This document shows positions 29,646 through 38,129 of a stretch of 64,000 nt of DNA, piece after piece. The stretch comes from JAFECT01 sp963838235 (GTDB taxonomy: Bacteria; Pseudomonadota; Alphaproteobacteria; Caulobacterales; Caulobacteraceae), in contig CAWIQJ010000005.1 of NCBI GenBank assembly GCA_963838235.1, forward strand, positions 310,001-374,000. Reading direction: 5' to 3'. The position numbers and the translations under genes were made by a program. The notes under the pieces are model-generated. The model was not told the origin of the DNA. It saw only the letters and a list, made by a program, of their open reading frames with translations, and made no database searches. Numbering within the stretch: position 1 is the first letter of the stretch; the number at the start of each line of letters is the position of its first letter.

Positions 29646-31486
29646 GACGCGACTTCCATAAGGTCGCCCAGCAACGCAACGATATCCTCACCCGCGACGA
29701 TGAAGCCGTCGACGCCGGCGGCGCTCAATGCCGCTTCCAGTTTGCCGGGCTCGCCCGCGAGCCGCACGCTGCGGCAGCCCTTTGCCTTCAGCGCCTGCGC
29801 GGTCGCTGCCGCGGTCTCCGCGTAGCGCGTGTCCGATGAGCAGATCACGGCCAGCGGCGTCGCGGCGGCGTCGTAGGTCTCGGCGGCGTCCGCTACCGTC
29901 GCGATCCCGCCGGCGGCCAGCAGGTTCGCCGTGAACATCAGCCGCGCCGTGTAGTCCGACGCCGTGCCGATCGTTGCGAGAAACGCGCGCGGGGGGGGCG
30001 TCCGGGCCGCGGCGCGCGCGCGCAGCTGCTCGAACGGCTCGGCGAGGCGCATGGGCGGCAACGGTGCGCAGCGGCCGTCCGGGCCGGGCAGGGCCGCATC
30101 CACGGCCCTGGCGAAGCGCGATACGTCGCCCTCGTCCACCGCGACCGGCGTGCTGTTCAAATCGGCGTATTCCGACACGCCGACGAGGCCGGTCTTGCGC
30201 CGCGCCACGTCGGTCTCGCGGCGCGACCGGATCGTAGCCACCGCCTCAGCGAAGCGGCCGGTTTCGAGCGCCGCGTCGAGGCCGCCTTCCGCTTCGATCG
30301 CCTGGAACTCGGCCCAGGCCTTGCGCGCGAGATCGCGGGTCAGGTGCTCCACGAACCAGGCGCCGCCGGCGGGATCGGCCACGCGACCAAGGCCAGCCTC
30401 CTCCATCAACACCAGTTGGACGTTGCGTGCCTGCCGACGCGCGAAGTCGGTCGCGCGGCCGAGCGGGCGGGTAAAGGCGTCGAGCACGATCGCATCCGCG
30501 CCGCCGCACGCCGCGCCGAACACCGCCGCGCTCTGGCGCAGCAGATTGGTCCAGGGATCGAGCGTCGACAGCATACGCCGCGATCCGCGCGCCTCGATCC
30601 ACGCGGGCGTCGTCACCGCGCACGCCGCCGTAAGCCGCGCCCAGATCGCGCGCGCGGCGCGCAGCTTGGCGATCGTGGCGAAATAGTCGGCGTCGGCGCT
30701 CAGCCCCAGGACGATGCGTGCGAACGCGTCCTCAACGCTCAGCCCTGCGCGGGTCATCGCCTTCGCATAGGCGACCGCGGCGCTCGCCATGAACGCCAGC
30801 TCCTGCGCCTTCGACCCGCCGGCCTCGTGCGCGACGCGGCCGGAGGCGAGAAAGAAGGTCGCCTTCGCATAGGCCGGCGCGTGGCGCACGGCGGTCTGGG
30901 CGGCGGAAATCAGGTGCGACCTGATCGGCCCGGGACTGGCGCCCGTCTCGGCGAAGGTCGACAGCGGATCCAGATGAAACGCCAGCGGCGCCTCCGGCGC
31001 GCCCTTGGCCAGCGCCGACAGCCAGTCCGCCGCGCGCGGGCCGAGATAGCCGGCGTCCAACGCTGTCGGCGCGAGGTCGAGCAGCACGCCCTTCAACGCG
31101 CGCTCCAGATCGTCGCGATCCGCGGCGGCTACACCGTCGGCGCCGGACGGATCGAGCCGCAGCAAGAGCGACGCGCCGCCGTTCTCCAGATCGCCCAGCG
31201 CCTGCGCATTGGCGCGCGCGGGATCAGGATGTTCGACGACCGTGCGCAGGTCCCAGGGGCGCAACGCGTCGATGGCCGGCGCGCACCGCGCTTCGGCGAC
31301 CGGTTCGGCGTCGACGTACAGCGGCTCGATCTTCAGTCCGTCATAGGTGGTGGTGACCAGGCGCTCGAACGGCGCACCCTTCAGGGTTTTTTCGGCGAGC
31401 GCGCGCCATTCCGCCAGGCTCGGCGTCGCGAAGGCGTCGGCGAGGGGTTCGAAGGGCGGGGGACTACGCTCGGCGGACTCGCCCAC
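29642..31486 (-). CDS. mutA: Methylmalonyl-CoA mutase, small (beta) subunit
   Basis: 614 residues starting from GTG. It resembles the small subunit of heterodimeric mutases: a mutase-like barrel (PAGGAWFVEHLTRDLA, STLDPWTNLLRQS) and a C-terminal Rossmann-like domain (FLATIGTASDYTARL) that lacks the DxHxxG cobalamin motif. It is therefore structural rather than catalytic, as known for the Propionibacterium-type enzyme. It is the first gene of a two-gene operon, with a 4-bp overlap into mutB. The upstream 151 bp is shared with the divergent cytochrome c' gene. No strong Shine-Dalgarno is seen before the GTG, and no alternative in-frame start fits better. Confidence 0.93.
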   Translation of the reverse strand: MGESAERSPPPFEPLADAFATPSLAEWRALAEKTLKGAPFERLVTTTYDGLKIEPLYVDAEPVAEARCAPAIDALRPWDLRTVVEHPDPARANAQALGDLENGGASLLLRLDPSGADGVAAADRDDLERALKGVLLDLAPTALDAGYLGPRAADWLSALAKGAPEAPLAFHLDPLSTFAETGASPGPIRSHLISAAQTAVRHAPAYAKATFFLASGRVAHEAGGSKAQELAFMASAAVAYAKAMTRAGLSVEDAFARIVLGLSADADYFATIAKLRAARAIWARLTAACAVTTPAWIEARGSRRMLSTLDPWTNLLRQSAAVFGAACGGADAIVLDAFTRPLGRATDFARRQARNVQLVLMEEAGLGRVADPAGGAWFVEHLTRDLARKAWAEFQAIEAEGGLDAALETGRFAEAVATIRSRRETDVARRKTGLVGVSEYADLNSTPVAVDEGDVSRFARAVDAALPGPDGRCAPLPPMRLAEPFEQLRARAAARTPPPRAFLATIGTASDYTARLMFTANLLAAGGIATVADAAETYDAAATPLAVICSSDTRYAETAAATAQALKAKGCRSVRLAGEPGKLEAALSAAGVDGFIVAGEDIVALLGDLMEVAS

Positions 31487-31637
31487 GCGGGGGCCTTTCG
31501 CAGTGCAAAATCGCCGCTTCTGTGGGACGCCCGTCCGGTCTCGTCAAGCACGGCCCCGGGCGTGGCGTTGCGCTCGGCGGGCGGTATAACTGGGGCTGGC
31601 GCCGGGTCCCCATGACCGCCGCCCAGGGAGGGATTTC

Positions 31638-32129
31638 ATGTCGAAGCTCTATGCAGGATTGGCGGGCGCCTTCGCGCTCGGCGCCCTCGGTCTGGCCACC
31701 GCTCAGGCGCAGTCGGGTCCGGCGGACCATTGGGCGGCCAAGACCGTCGCCGCGCGCCAGGCCAGCCTCGACATGTCCCTGGTGACTTTCGGCGCCATGA
31801 AGCACGCCACCGACGCTGGGGCGGAGGCCAAGACCCAGGGCTACGCCGCCAACGCGCTGTCCCGCTGGGCCAAGGTTCTGCCGACCATGTTCCCGGCCGG
31901 AACCGGCGCGGATAACGCCGACGCCGCCAAGACCCGCGCCCTGCCTGCGATCTGGACCGACCAGGCCGGTTTCGCCAAGGCCGCCGGCAACTACGCCGAC
32001 GCCACGGCCAAGCTGCTCGACCTGGCCAAGGCCGGCGACACGCCGGGCTTCAAGGCCCAGCTCGATGTCGTCGATAAGACCTGCGACGCCTGCCACGAAG
32101 CCTATCGCGCCAAGGCGGCGGCCCACTAA
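31638..32129 (+). CDS. Cytochrome c' family protein
   Basis: 163 residues with a Sec signal peptide (cleavage after AQA, about residue 24) and a four-helix-bundle-like composition. The heme-attachment motif CDACH lies near the C-terminus (Cys149, Cys152, His153), the signature position for class II cytochromes c'. A basic residue follows (EAYRAK), as is typical. The protein would be periplasmic with covalent heme. Family members bind NO or CO, but the physiological role here is not shown by context. AGGGAGGGAT precedes the ATG. A stem-loop (32131-32153) follows the stop codon. Confidence 0.93.
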   Translation: MSKLYAGLAGAFALGALGLATAQAQSGPADHWAAKTVAARQASLDMSLVTFGAMKHATDAGAEAKTQGYAANALSRWAKVLPTMFPAGTGADNADAAKTRALPAIWTDQAGFAKAAGNYADATAKLLDLAKAGDTPGFKAQLDVVDKTCDACHEAYRAKAAAH

Positions 32130-32130
32130 C

Positions 32131-32153
32131 CCGGCCTCTGGGTCGAAGGCCGG
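32131..32153 (+). terminator. Stem-loop after cytochrome c' gene (possible terminator)
   Basis: A 7-bp stem ccggcct/aggccgg with a 9-nt loop, directly after the stop codon. No T-run follows, so it may only protect the 3' end or be a weak terminator. Confidence 0.35.
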
Positions 32154-32167
32154 AACGAGGCGGGAGT

Positions 32168-32338
32168 CTAGGGTTTCAGGAAGGCCGCGGTCAGGGCCGC
32201 GGCGGTCAGGACGGCCGCCGCCAGGACGGCCCAGGCCAAGCGTCCCCGTACGATGCGCTGCAGTTGGTTCGGTTCGATCACAGCCAGTCCCCAGCCCGTC
32301 AACCATGACTGGAAAAGCTGGGCCGCGTCATGTGACAT
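32168..32338 (-). CDS. Possible small single-pass membrane protein
   Basis: A 56-codon frame (start MSHDAAQLFQSW) ends in a strongly hydrophobic Ala/Leu/Val stretch followed by FLKP. It would be a single-pass, tail-anchored protein. It sits alone in a 368-bp gap between the cytochrome c' and TPR-sulfotransferase genes. No clear Shine-Dalgarno is visible and no family is recognised, so this is offered as a candidate only. The rest of the gap (32339-32497) shows nothing else. Confidence 0.35.
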   Translation of the reverse strand: MSHDAAQLFQSWLTGWGLAVIEPNQLQRIVRGRLAWAVLAAAVLTAAALTAAFLKP

Positions 32339-32497
32339 GCGGCCGCGTCGCCTGATTCCACAAGGGAAACGCCCAGGGGACAGGTTGGCCCGCGGCAAAG
32401 CGTTGCCGTGCAGGGGAAATCGCCGGACGACCGATCCTTCCGGGCGCGCGGCGCCTGGGCTAGAGGTCGCTGAGGCGTAACCGGGAGAGCAGCGTCC

Positions 32498-34525
32498 ATG
32501 GCCGAGGCCGGCCCCGCAGAGGACCCCAAGGGCCCGCTCGACGCGGCGCTGGCCCACGGGGCGCGGCTGCTCGAGACCAGGCCGGACCTTGCCGAACAGC
32601 AGGCCGAGGCCATCCTCGAGGCCGCGCCTGGGCATCCCGTGGCCTTACGGCTCCTGGGGGTGGCCAAACGCTTCCAGGGCGACGCGGCCGGGGCCCGGAC
32701 GGTGCTGGAGGACCTCGCGCGGGCCCAGCCGCGCTGGGCGGCGGCGCACTATGAGCTCGGCCTGACCCTGTCGGGGCTGAACGAGGACAAGGCGGCGGTC
32801 GCGGCGTTCGGACGCGCGGTGCAGCTGAAATCCGACTTCTCCGACGCCTGGCGCGCGCTGGGCGATCAACTGACACTCGCCGGCGATACGGCGGCGGCCG
32901 ACCGGGCCTATGCGCGCCACATCCGGGCGTCGGTCAACGATCCGCGCCTGATGGCGGCGGCCCAGGCCCTGTGCGACGACAACCTGCCGGTCGCCGAGCG
33001 GCTGCTGCGCGATCATCTGAAGGCGCAACCGACCGATGTCGCGGCGATGCGTATGCTGGCCGAGGTCGGCGGCCGCGTCGGACGCTACGCGGACTCCGAG
33101 CTGCTGCTCGAACGCGCCCTGGAACTCGCGCCCGGCTTCGGCGCCGCGCGGCACAATCTCGCGATCGTGCTGAACCGACAGGAGAAGGCGCCCGAAGCGC
33201 TGGCGCAGATCGACCGCCTGCTGGCGGGCGAGCCGCGCAATCCGACCTACCTCAATCTGAAGGCCGTGATCCTTGGCAAGACCGGCGACTACGAAGAGGC
33301 CTTGAAGCTCTACGACCAGGTGCTGAAGGCCCAGCCGAACCAGCCGAAGGTGTGGATGAGCTACGGTCACGCCCTGAAAACCGCGGGTCGTGTCGACGAC
33401 GGCGTGGGCGCCTACCGCAAGAGCCTCGCGCTCGAGCCGTCGCTGGGCGAGGCCTATTGGAGCTTGGCGAACCTCAAGACCTTCCGCTTCGAGGCTGCGG
33501 ACGTCGAGGCGATGAAGGCGCAGCTTGCGCGAGACGGCCTCGGCAACGACGACCGCCTGCACCTGCACTATGCGCTGGGCAAGGCGCTGGAAGACGCGGG
33601 CTGCTGGGGCGAGTCGTTCGAGCACTACGCCGCCGGCGCGAAGATCCGGCGTGGCCAGGTCGACTACGACGCCGACGAGACGACCTCGCGCGTCGAACGG
33701 TCGAAGGCGCTGTTCACACCGGAATTTTTCGCCGCGCGGAAAGGGCAGGGCGCCGCGGCGACCGATCCGATCTTTGTGGTGGGCCTGCCGCGTTCGGGTT
33801 CGACCCTGATAGAACAGATCCTGTCCAGCCACTCGCAGGTGGAAGGCACCATGGAGTTGACCGAAATCATCTCCATCGCGCGCGAGCTGTCGGGACGCCG
33901 CGCGCGCACCGATCCGTCGAACTATCCGGAATCGATCGCCGACGTCGACGCAGTCGGATTGCGTGCGCTTGGCGAACGCTTTCTCGAGCGCACCCGCATC
34001 CAGCGCAAGTCGGGCAAGCGGTTCTTCATCGACAAGATGCCGAACAACTTTCTACACACGGGCCTGATCTTCGCCATCCTGCCGAACGCCAGGATCGTCG
34101 ATGCGCGGCGCCATCCGATGGCGACCTGCTTCTCGGCCTTCAAACAGCACTTCGCCCGCGGCCAGAACTTCTCCTACGACTTGACCGAGGTCGGCCGTTG
34201 CTGGCGCGACTATGCCGAACTGATGGCCCATTTCGACGCGGTTCAGCCCGGTCGCGTGCACCGGGTGTTCTACGAACAGATGGTGGGCGACCTCGAGGGC
34301 GAGACCCGCCGGCTCCTCGACTATTGCGGCCTCGAGCTCGAATCCCAGTGCCTGAGGTTCTGGGAGACCGAGCGCGCGGTCCGCACCGCCAGTTCGGAGC
34401 AGGTCCGTCGGCCGATTTTCACCGACGCGGTCGAACATTGGCGCAATTACCACCCCTGGCTGGGGCCACTCGAAGCCGCCCTGGGGCCTGGATTGGAAGA
34501 TTATGTCCGAATGTCCCAAAAGTAG
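32498..34525 (+). CDS. TPR-repeat sulfotransferase family protein
   Basis: 675 residues. About residues 10-390 are tandem 34-residue TPR-type helices (for example AHYELGLTLSGLNEDKAAVAAF, then AYWSLANLKTFRFE). From about residue 423 a sulfotransferase domain begins with the 5'-phosphosulfate loop VVGLPRSGSTLIEQIL. The 3'-phosphate region DARRHPMATCFSAFKQHF lies near residue 535. Such enzymes move sulfate from PAPS to an acceptor, possibly a protein or polysaccharide bound by the TPRs; the substrate is unknown. There is no signal peptide, so it is cytosolic. A TonB receptor gene follows 137 bp downstream on the same strand. Confidence 0.92.
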   Translation: MAEAGPAEDPKGPLDAALAHGARLLETRPDLAEQQAEAILEAAPGHPVALRLLGVAKRFQGDAAGARTVLEDLARAQPRWAAAHYELGLTLSGLNEDKAAVAAFGRAVQLKSDFSDAWRALGDQLTLAGDTAAADRAYARHIRASVNDPRLMAAAQALCDDNLPVAERLLRDHLKAQPTDVAAMRMLAEVGGRVGRYADSELLLERALELAPGFGAARHNLAIVLNRQEKAPEALAQIDRLLAGEPRNPTYLNLKAVILGKTGDYEEALKLYDQVLKAQPNQPKVWMSYGHALKTAGRVDDGVGAYRKSLALEPSLGEAYWSLANLKTFRFEAADVEAMKAQLARDGLGNDDRLHLHYALGKALEDAGCWGESFEHYAAGAKIRRGQVDYDADETTSRVERSKALFTPEFFAARKGQGAAATDPIFVVGLPRSGSTLIEQILSSHSQVEGTMELTEIISIARELSGRRARTDPSNYPESIADVDAVGLRALGERFLERTRIQRKSGKRFFIDKMPNNFLHTGLIFAILPNARIVDARRHPMATCFSAFKQHFARGQNFSYDLTEVGRCWRDYAELMAHFDAVQPGRVHRVFYEQMVGDLEGETRRLLDYCGLELESQCLRFWETERAVRTASSEQVRRPIFTDAVEHWRNYHPWLGPLEAALGPGLEDYVRMSQK

Positions 34526-34662
34526 GACAAGAAACACCCTGTAGCGAGAACAGAACAGTGTTCACCGAACCGTCGTGAACCCCGTGTCGACTCCTTGACA
34601 ACCCCTGGCCCCCTGCGCGGTCATGCTTGGAATCACCAGGAATGCTTCGGGGGCTTGGAACA

Positions 34663-37068
34663 ATGAAGTCGTACCTCTCGCGCGACGCGCGCCGCCCTCG
34701 TCCGGCGCTGTGGACCGCGCTGCTCGCCTCGACCGTGTTAACCGGCGTCGCCGGGGTTCATGCCGCACGCGCCGCAGACACCGACAGCAAGGCCTCGGTC
34801 GTCGAGGAGGTCGTGGTCACCGCCGAGAAGCGCTCGGAGTTCCTGCAGAAGGTCTCCGCCTCGATCCAGGCGCTGGATAGCCGCCACCTGGAGCAGCTGA
34901 ACGTCACCGACTTCGGCGACTATTCGAAATATCTGCCCGCCCTTTCGGTGCAGACCCTGGGGCCGAGCGACACCCAGATCTACATGCGCGGCGTCGCCTC
35001 CGGGGAAGACGGCAACCACTCCGGTCCGTTGCCCAGCGTCGGCGCCTATCTCGACGAACTGCCGATCACCACCATCTCGGGCACCCTCGACATCCACGTC
35101 TATGATGTGGCGCGCATCGAGGCCCTGGCCGGTCCGCAAGGCACCCTCTACGGCGCCAGTTCCGAATCCGGCACCTTGCGCATCATCACCAACAAGCCCG
35201 AGATCGGGCACTTCTCGGCGGCCTACGACGTTCAGGTGAACGACGTCGCCCACGGCGGCCTCGGCGACGTGTTCGAGGGCTACGTCAACCTGCCGATCAA
35301 TGACAAGATGGCCGTGCGCATCGTCGGCTGGGACGAGCACGACTCCGGCTACATCGACAGCATCGCCGGCACGCGCTCCTTCCCGACCGCGGGCTCGACG
35401 GTGAGCAACACGGGGTTCGTCCAGAACGACTTCAACGCTGTCAACACAATCGGCGGCCGCGCCCAGATGAAGATTGACCTCGACGACAACTGGACGATCA
35501 CGCCGGCGCTAATCGCGCAGCACGCAAGCTCCACGGGGGTATTCGGCTACGACACGGCTCTGCCGGAGACCCTGGCGGTGCAGTCCTTCGGGCCTAACAG
35601 CTCGCGCGACACCTGGTATCAGGCGTCGCTGACCGTGCAGGGCAAGGTCGCCAACTACGACATCACCTACGCGGGCGGGTATTTCTGGCGCAAGCTGGAG
35701 ACCCTGTCCGACTACATGGATTATTCCTACGCCTACGATCAGTGCTGCGGTTACGGCGCTTACTGGGTCGGCAGCGACCATGTGACGCCGCTGTCCAACC
35801 CGCGCCAGTTCATCGTGGGCCACGACGTGTTCGGCAAGGACAGCCACGAACTGCGCGTCGCCTCGCCCGCGACCGATCGCTTCCGCTTCGTCGCCGGCCT
35901 GTTCTACGAGCGCCAGACCCACTGGATCGTCCAGGACTATCAGATCGACGGCTTCGATCCGGCGCTGTCGGTGCCCAACTGGCCTCAGACGCTCTGGCTT
36001 ACCGATCAGATGCGCATCGACCGCGACGAGGCGGCCTACGGCCAGTTCGATTACGACGTGACCGACAACTTCAAGCTCACCGGCGGCATCCGCTTCTACG
36101 AGTATCGCAACACCCTGACCGGCTTCTATGGTTACAGCCAGGCGATGGACAACTTCTTCGGGACCAACACCGGCTTCGGCCAGAGCGGTCAGAACTGTCT
36201 GTCGACGGCGGTCTATCGCGGCGGACCGGGCTGCGTGGACCTCAACAAGGAATCGAAGGGCAGCGGCAACACCTACCGCCTCACCGCGACCTACAAGTTC
36301 GATCCGGACCGGCTGGTCTACGCCACCCTCTCCACCGGCTATCGGCCGGGCGGCATCAACCGCAACGGCAACGCGGGTCCGTACCAGCCCGACTACCTGA
36401 CCAACTACGAAATCGGGTGGAAGACCTCCTGGCTCGATCACCGGCTGGTGTGGAACGGCGCGATCTACCAGGAGGATTGGAAGAACTTCCAGTTCTCGTT
36501 CCTGGGCATCAACAGCCTCACGGTGGTGGAGAACGCCGCCAGCGCGCGCATCCGCGGCATCGAGAGCAACCTGACCTGGGTGGCGACCGACCACCTGACG
36601 TTCAACGCCTCGGGCGCCTACAACGACGCCCAGCTCACCGCGCCTTACTGCACCGACCAGAGCCTGCCGTGCACCGGCGGCAACATCGATGCGCCGACCG
36701 GTCAGCAGTTGCCGGTGACGCCTAAGTTCAAGGGCAACGCCACGGCGCGCTACACCTGGGCGATGGGCGACTGGAACGACCACTTCCAGGCGGGCGTGGT
36801 GTATCAAGGCTCGAGCTGGCCTGACCTGCGCACCTTCGAGCGCTCGGTCGAAGGGCAGCTTCCGTCCTATACGACCGCCGACTTCTCGCTGGGGACCGAG
36901 CACAATGGGCTCACGCTCGAACTGTTCCTGAAGAACGCCTTCGATTCGCACGGCAACATCAGCCGCTACACCGAGTGCACGATCGGGGTCTGCGGCGTCT
37001 TCGCCAACACCTACGCGGTGCCGATCGTGCCGCGCATGGTCGGGTTCAAGATCGGCCAGAAGTTCTGA
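34663..37068 (+). CDS. TonB-dependent outer-membrane receptor
   Basis: 801 residues from ATG 34663. A TTG 12 codons earlier is possible but lacks a ribosome site, whereas a G-rich site (34649-34653) precedes this ATG. Signal peptide to about AARA, then a TonB-box-like segment EEVVVTAEKR. A plug domain follows (YMRGVAS, EALAGPQGTLYGASSESGTLRI), then a 22-strand-type barrel ending in GFKIGQKF. This class imports siderophores, vitamins, oligosaccharides or other scarce molecules across the outer membrane using TonB energy; the ligand is not predictable here. A strong terminator lies 40 bp after the stop. Confidence 0.95.
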   Translation: MKSYLSRDARRPRPALWTALLASTVLTGVAGVHAARAADTDSKASVVEEVVVTAEKRSEFLQKVSASIQALDSRHLEQLNVTDFGDYSKYLPALSVQTLGPSDTQIYMRGVASGEDGNHSGPLPSVGAYLDELPITTISGTLDIHVYDVARIEALAGPQGTLYGASSESGTLRIITNKPEIGHFSAAYDVQVNDVAHGGLGDVFEGYVNLPINDKMAVRIVGWDEHDSGYIDSIAGTRSFPTAGSTVSNTGFVQNDFNAVNTIGGRAQMKIDLDDNWTITPALIAQHASSTGVFGYDTALPETLAVQSFGPNSSRDTWYQASLTVQGKVANYDITYAGGYFWRKLETLSDYMDYSYAYDQCCGYGAYWVGSDHVTPLSNPRQFIVGHDVFGKDSHELRVASPATDRFRFVAGLFYERQTHWIVQDYQIDGFDPALSVPNWPQTLWLTDQMRIDRDEAAYGQFDYDVTDNFKLTGGIRFYEYRNTLTGFYGYSQAMDNFFGTNTGFGQSGQNCLSTAVYRGGPGCVDLNKESKGSGNTYRLTATYKFDPDRLVYATLSTGYRPGGINRNGNAGPYQPDYLTNYEIGWKTSWLDHRLVWNGAIYQEDWKNFQFSFLGINSLTVVENAASARIRGIESNLTWVATDHLTFNASGAYNDAQLTAPYCTDQSLPCTGGNIDAPTGQQLPVTPKFKGNATARYTWAMGDWNDHFQAGVVYQGSSWPDLRTFERSVEGQLPSYTTADFSLGTEHNGLTLELFLKNAFDSHGNISRYTECTIGVCGVFANTYAVPIVPRMVGFKIGQKF

Positions 37069-37411
37069 GAACCACGCGCGCCCTCAGGGCGCTCGATCGA
37101 GAACACGGCGGCGGAGCGGAAACGCTCCGCCGCTTTTTTGCGCCTTGCGGCGAGCCCGCTCGCGCTCCGGCCGCGGGCGGGAACACGAGCCCGCGAAGCG
37201 CCGGCCCTCTAGATACATAAGGTAATCGATCGGAGAACGTGGCTCGCGAAGCCAAAAGCTTACACGAATATTTCTTAGCCTGCGTCAATACGGGGTCTGT
37301 CGATCGAAACTATACTGCCCGGGGAATCCCAGCTATTAGCGCGCCCAAGAAATATGAAAACTCGGCGATCAAGTTCTCCTAACTGTGTCGGGTTCCGGCA
37401 TTGGATCGACG
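37069..37411. other. Intergenic region after TonB receptor
   Basis: 343 bp holding the terminator at 37108-37139 and then a lower-GC stretch (about 37205-37384) before the LytTR gene. I see no gene and no clear promoter boxes. A short AT-rich part around 37340-37380 may carry the LytTR promoter. Confidence 0.4.
37108..37139 (+). terminator. Strong rho-independent terminator of the TonB receptor gene
   Basis: An 11-bp perfect stem (37108-37118 with 37123-37133), GAAA loop, then six T residues (37134-37139). It is a textbook intrinsic terminator. Confidence 0.95.
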
Positions 37412-37792
37412 ATGACGAAGGGCGCGAGGAAATCCGGGGCGGCGCAGGGCCCGATCGCCAAGATCGAGGTCTCGTCGCGGCGCGGCCTGGAGTCCCTGTC
37501 GGTCTCCAGCGTCGAATGGTTCGAGGCTGAGCGGGACTATGTGCGTCTCCACGCTGACGGGGGCGACTTCCTGATTCGACGCTCGATGCGCGCGCTCGAG
37601 GCTGAGCTCGACCCGGCGCTGTTCATCCGCACCCATCGCTCGGCCATCGTCAACCGGGCGCGCATCCGGCGCCTGGAGCATGTGGAGGGCGGCCGGCTCT
37701 TGCTCCGGCTCGCCTCCGGCAAGGCGGCTCCGGTCAGCGCCGCCTATGCGGCGGCCGTGCGGAGGCTCCGGCCCTCGGTCGCCGAACTCTAG
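37412..37792 (+). CDS. Stand-alone LytTR DNA-binding regulator
   Basis: 126 residues from ATG 37412; a GTG nine codons earlier (37385) is also open. Nearly the whole protein is a LytTR domain: VEWFEAERDYVRLH, then FLIRRSMRALEAEL, FIRTHRSAIVNRARI and LASGKAAPVSAAYA. This fold binds DNA direct repeats through beta-strands. No receiver, sensor or membrane part is present, so its signal input must come from a partner or from its own level. It sits between two TonB receptor genes and may regulate one of them; that is inference from position. Confidence 0.88.
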   Translation: MTKGARKSGAAQGPIAKIEVSSRRGLESLSVSSVEWFEAERDYVRLHADGGDFLIRRSMRALEAELDPALFIRTHRSAIVNRARIRRLEHVEGGRLLLRLASGKAAPVSAAYAAAVRRLRPSVAEL

Positions 37793-38129
37793 GCGCCGCA
37801 AGCATTTCCGAAGACGCCGCTCGCCCCGGTGGCGCGGCTATTCCCCAACATCGGCAGGGTCTGCGATCAGGTCACAAAGATAGCTGCTGTTATATTTTAC
37901 ACAAGAATAGCTATTCCTGAAGAATAGAGGGCTGTTCAGTAAAGTGTGTCGGGCTTGAGACACTATCTTGCTACCTGTTTGCCAAGATGCGAACGCAATT
38001 GACCCCTTGGCCCAAACTCCAAATACGTAGGCTACGAGGGGTGATGTATTTCACGATGCTCGCACTTTCGCTGTGACAGTAGGTCGGACGCCAGCCCGTG
38101 GGGGTGGGGCGGACCGACCAACAGGAGGA
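37793..38129 (+). promoter_or_regulatory. Upstream region of second TonB receptor
   Basis: 337 bp, AT-rich in its middle part (37880-37950), with no gene. It contains a perfect 12-bp palindrome gaatagctattc (37905-37916) with a partial copy just after it (agaatag), and an imperfect dyad gtgtc/gacac around 37946-37962. These could be operator sites, for example for the neighbouring LytTR protein. Promoter boxes are not certain. The Shine-Dalgarno AGGAGG is at 38123-38128. Confidence 0.45.

Noticed and set aside
34595..34627. TTGACA before the first TonB receptor as a sigma-70 promoter
   Set aside because: A good -35 is present, but no acceptable -10 box lies 16-19 bp downstream, so it is not listed.
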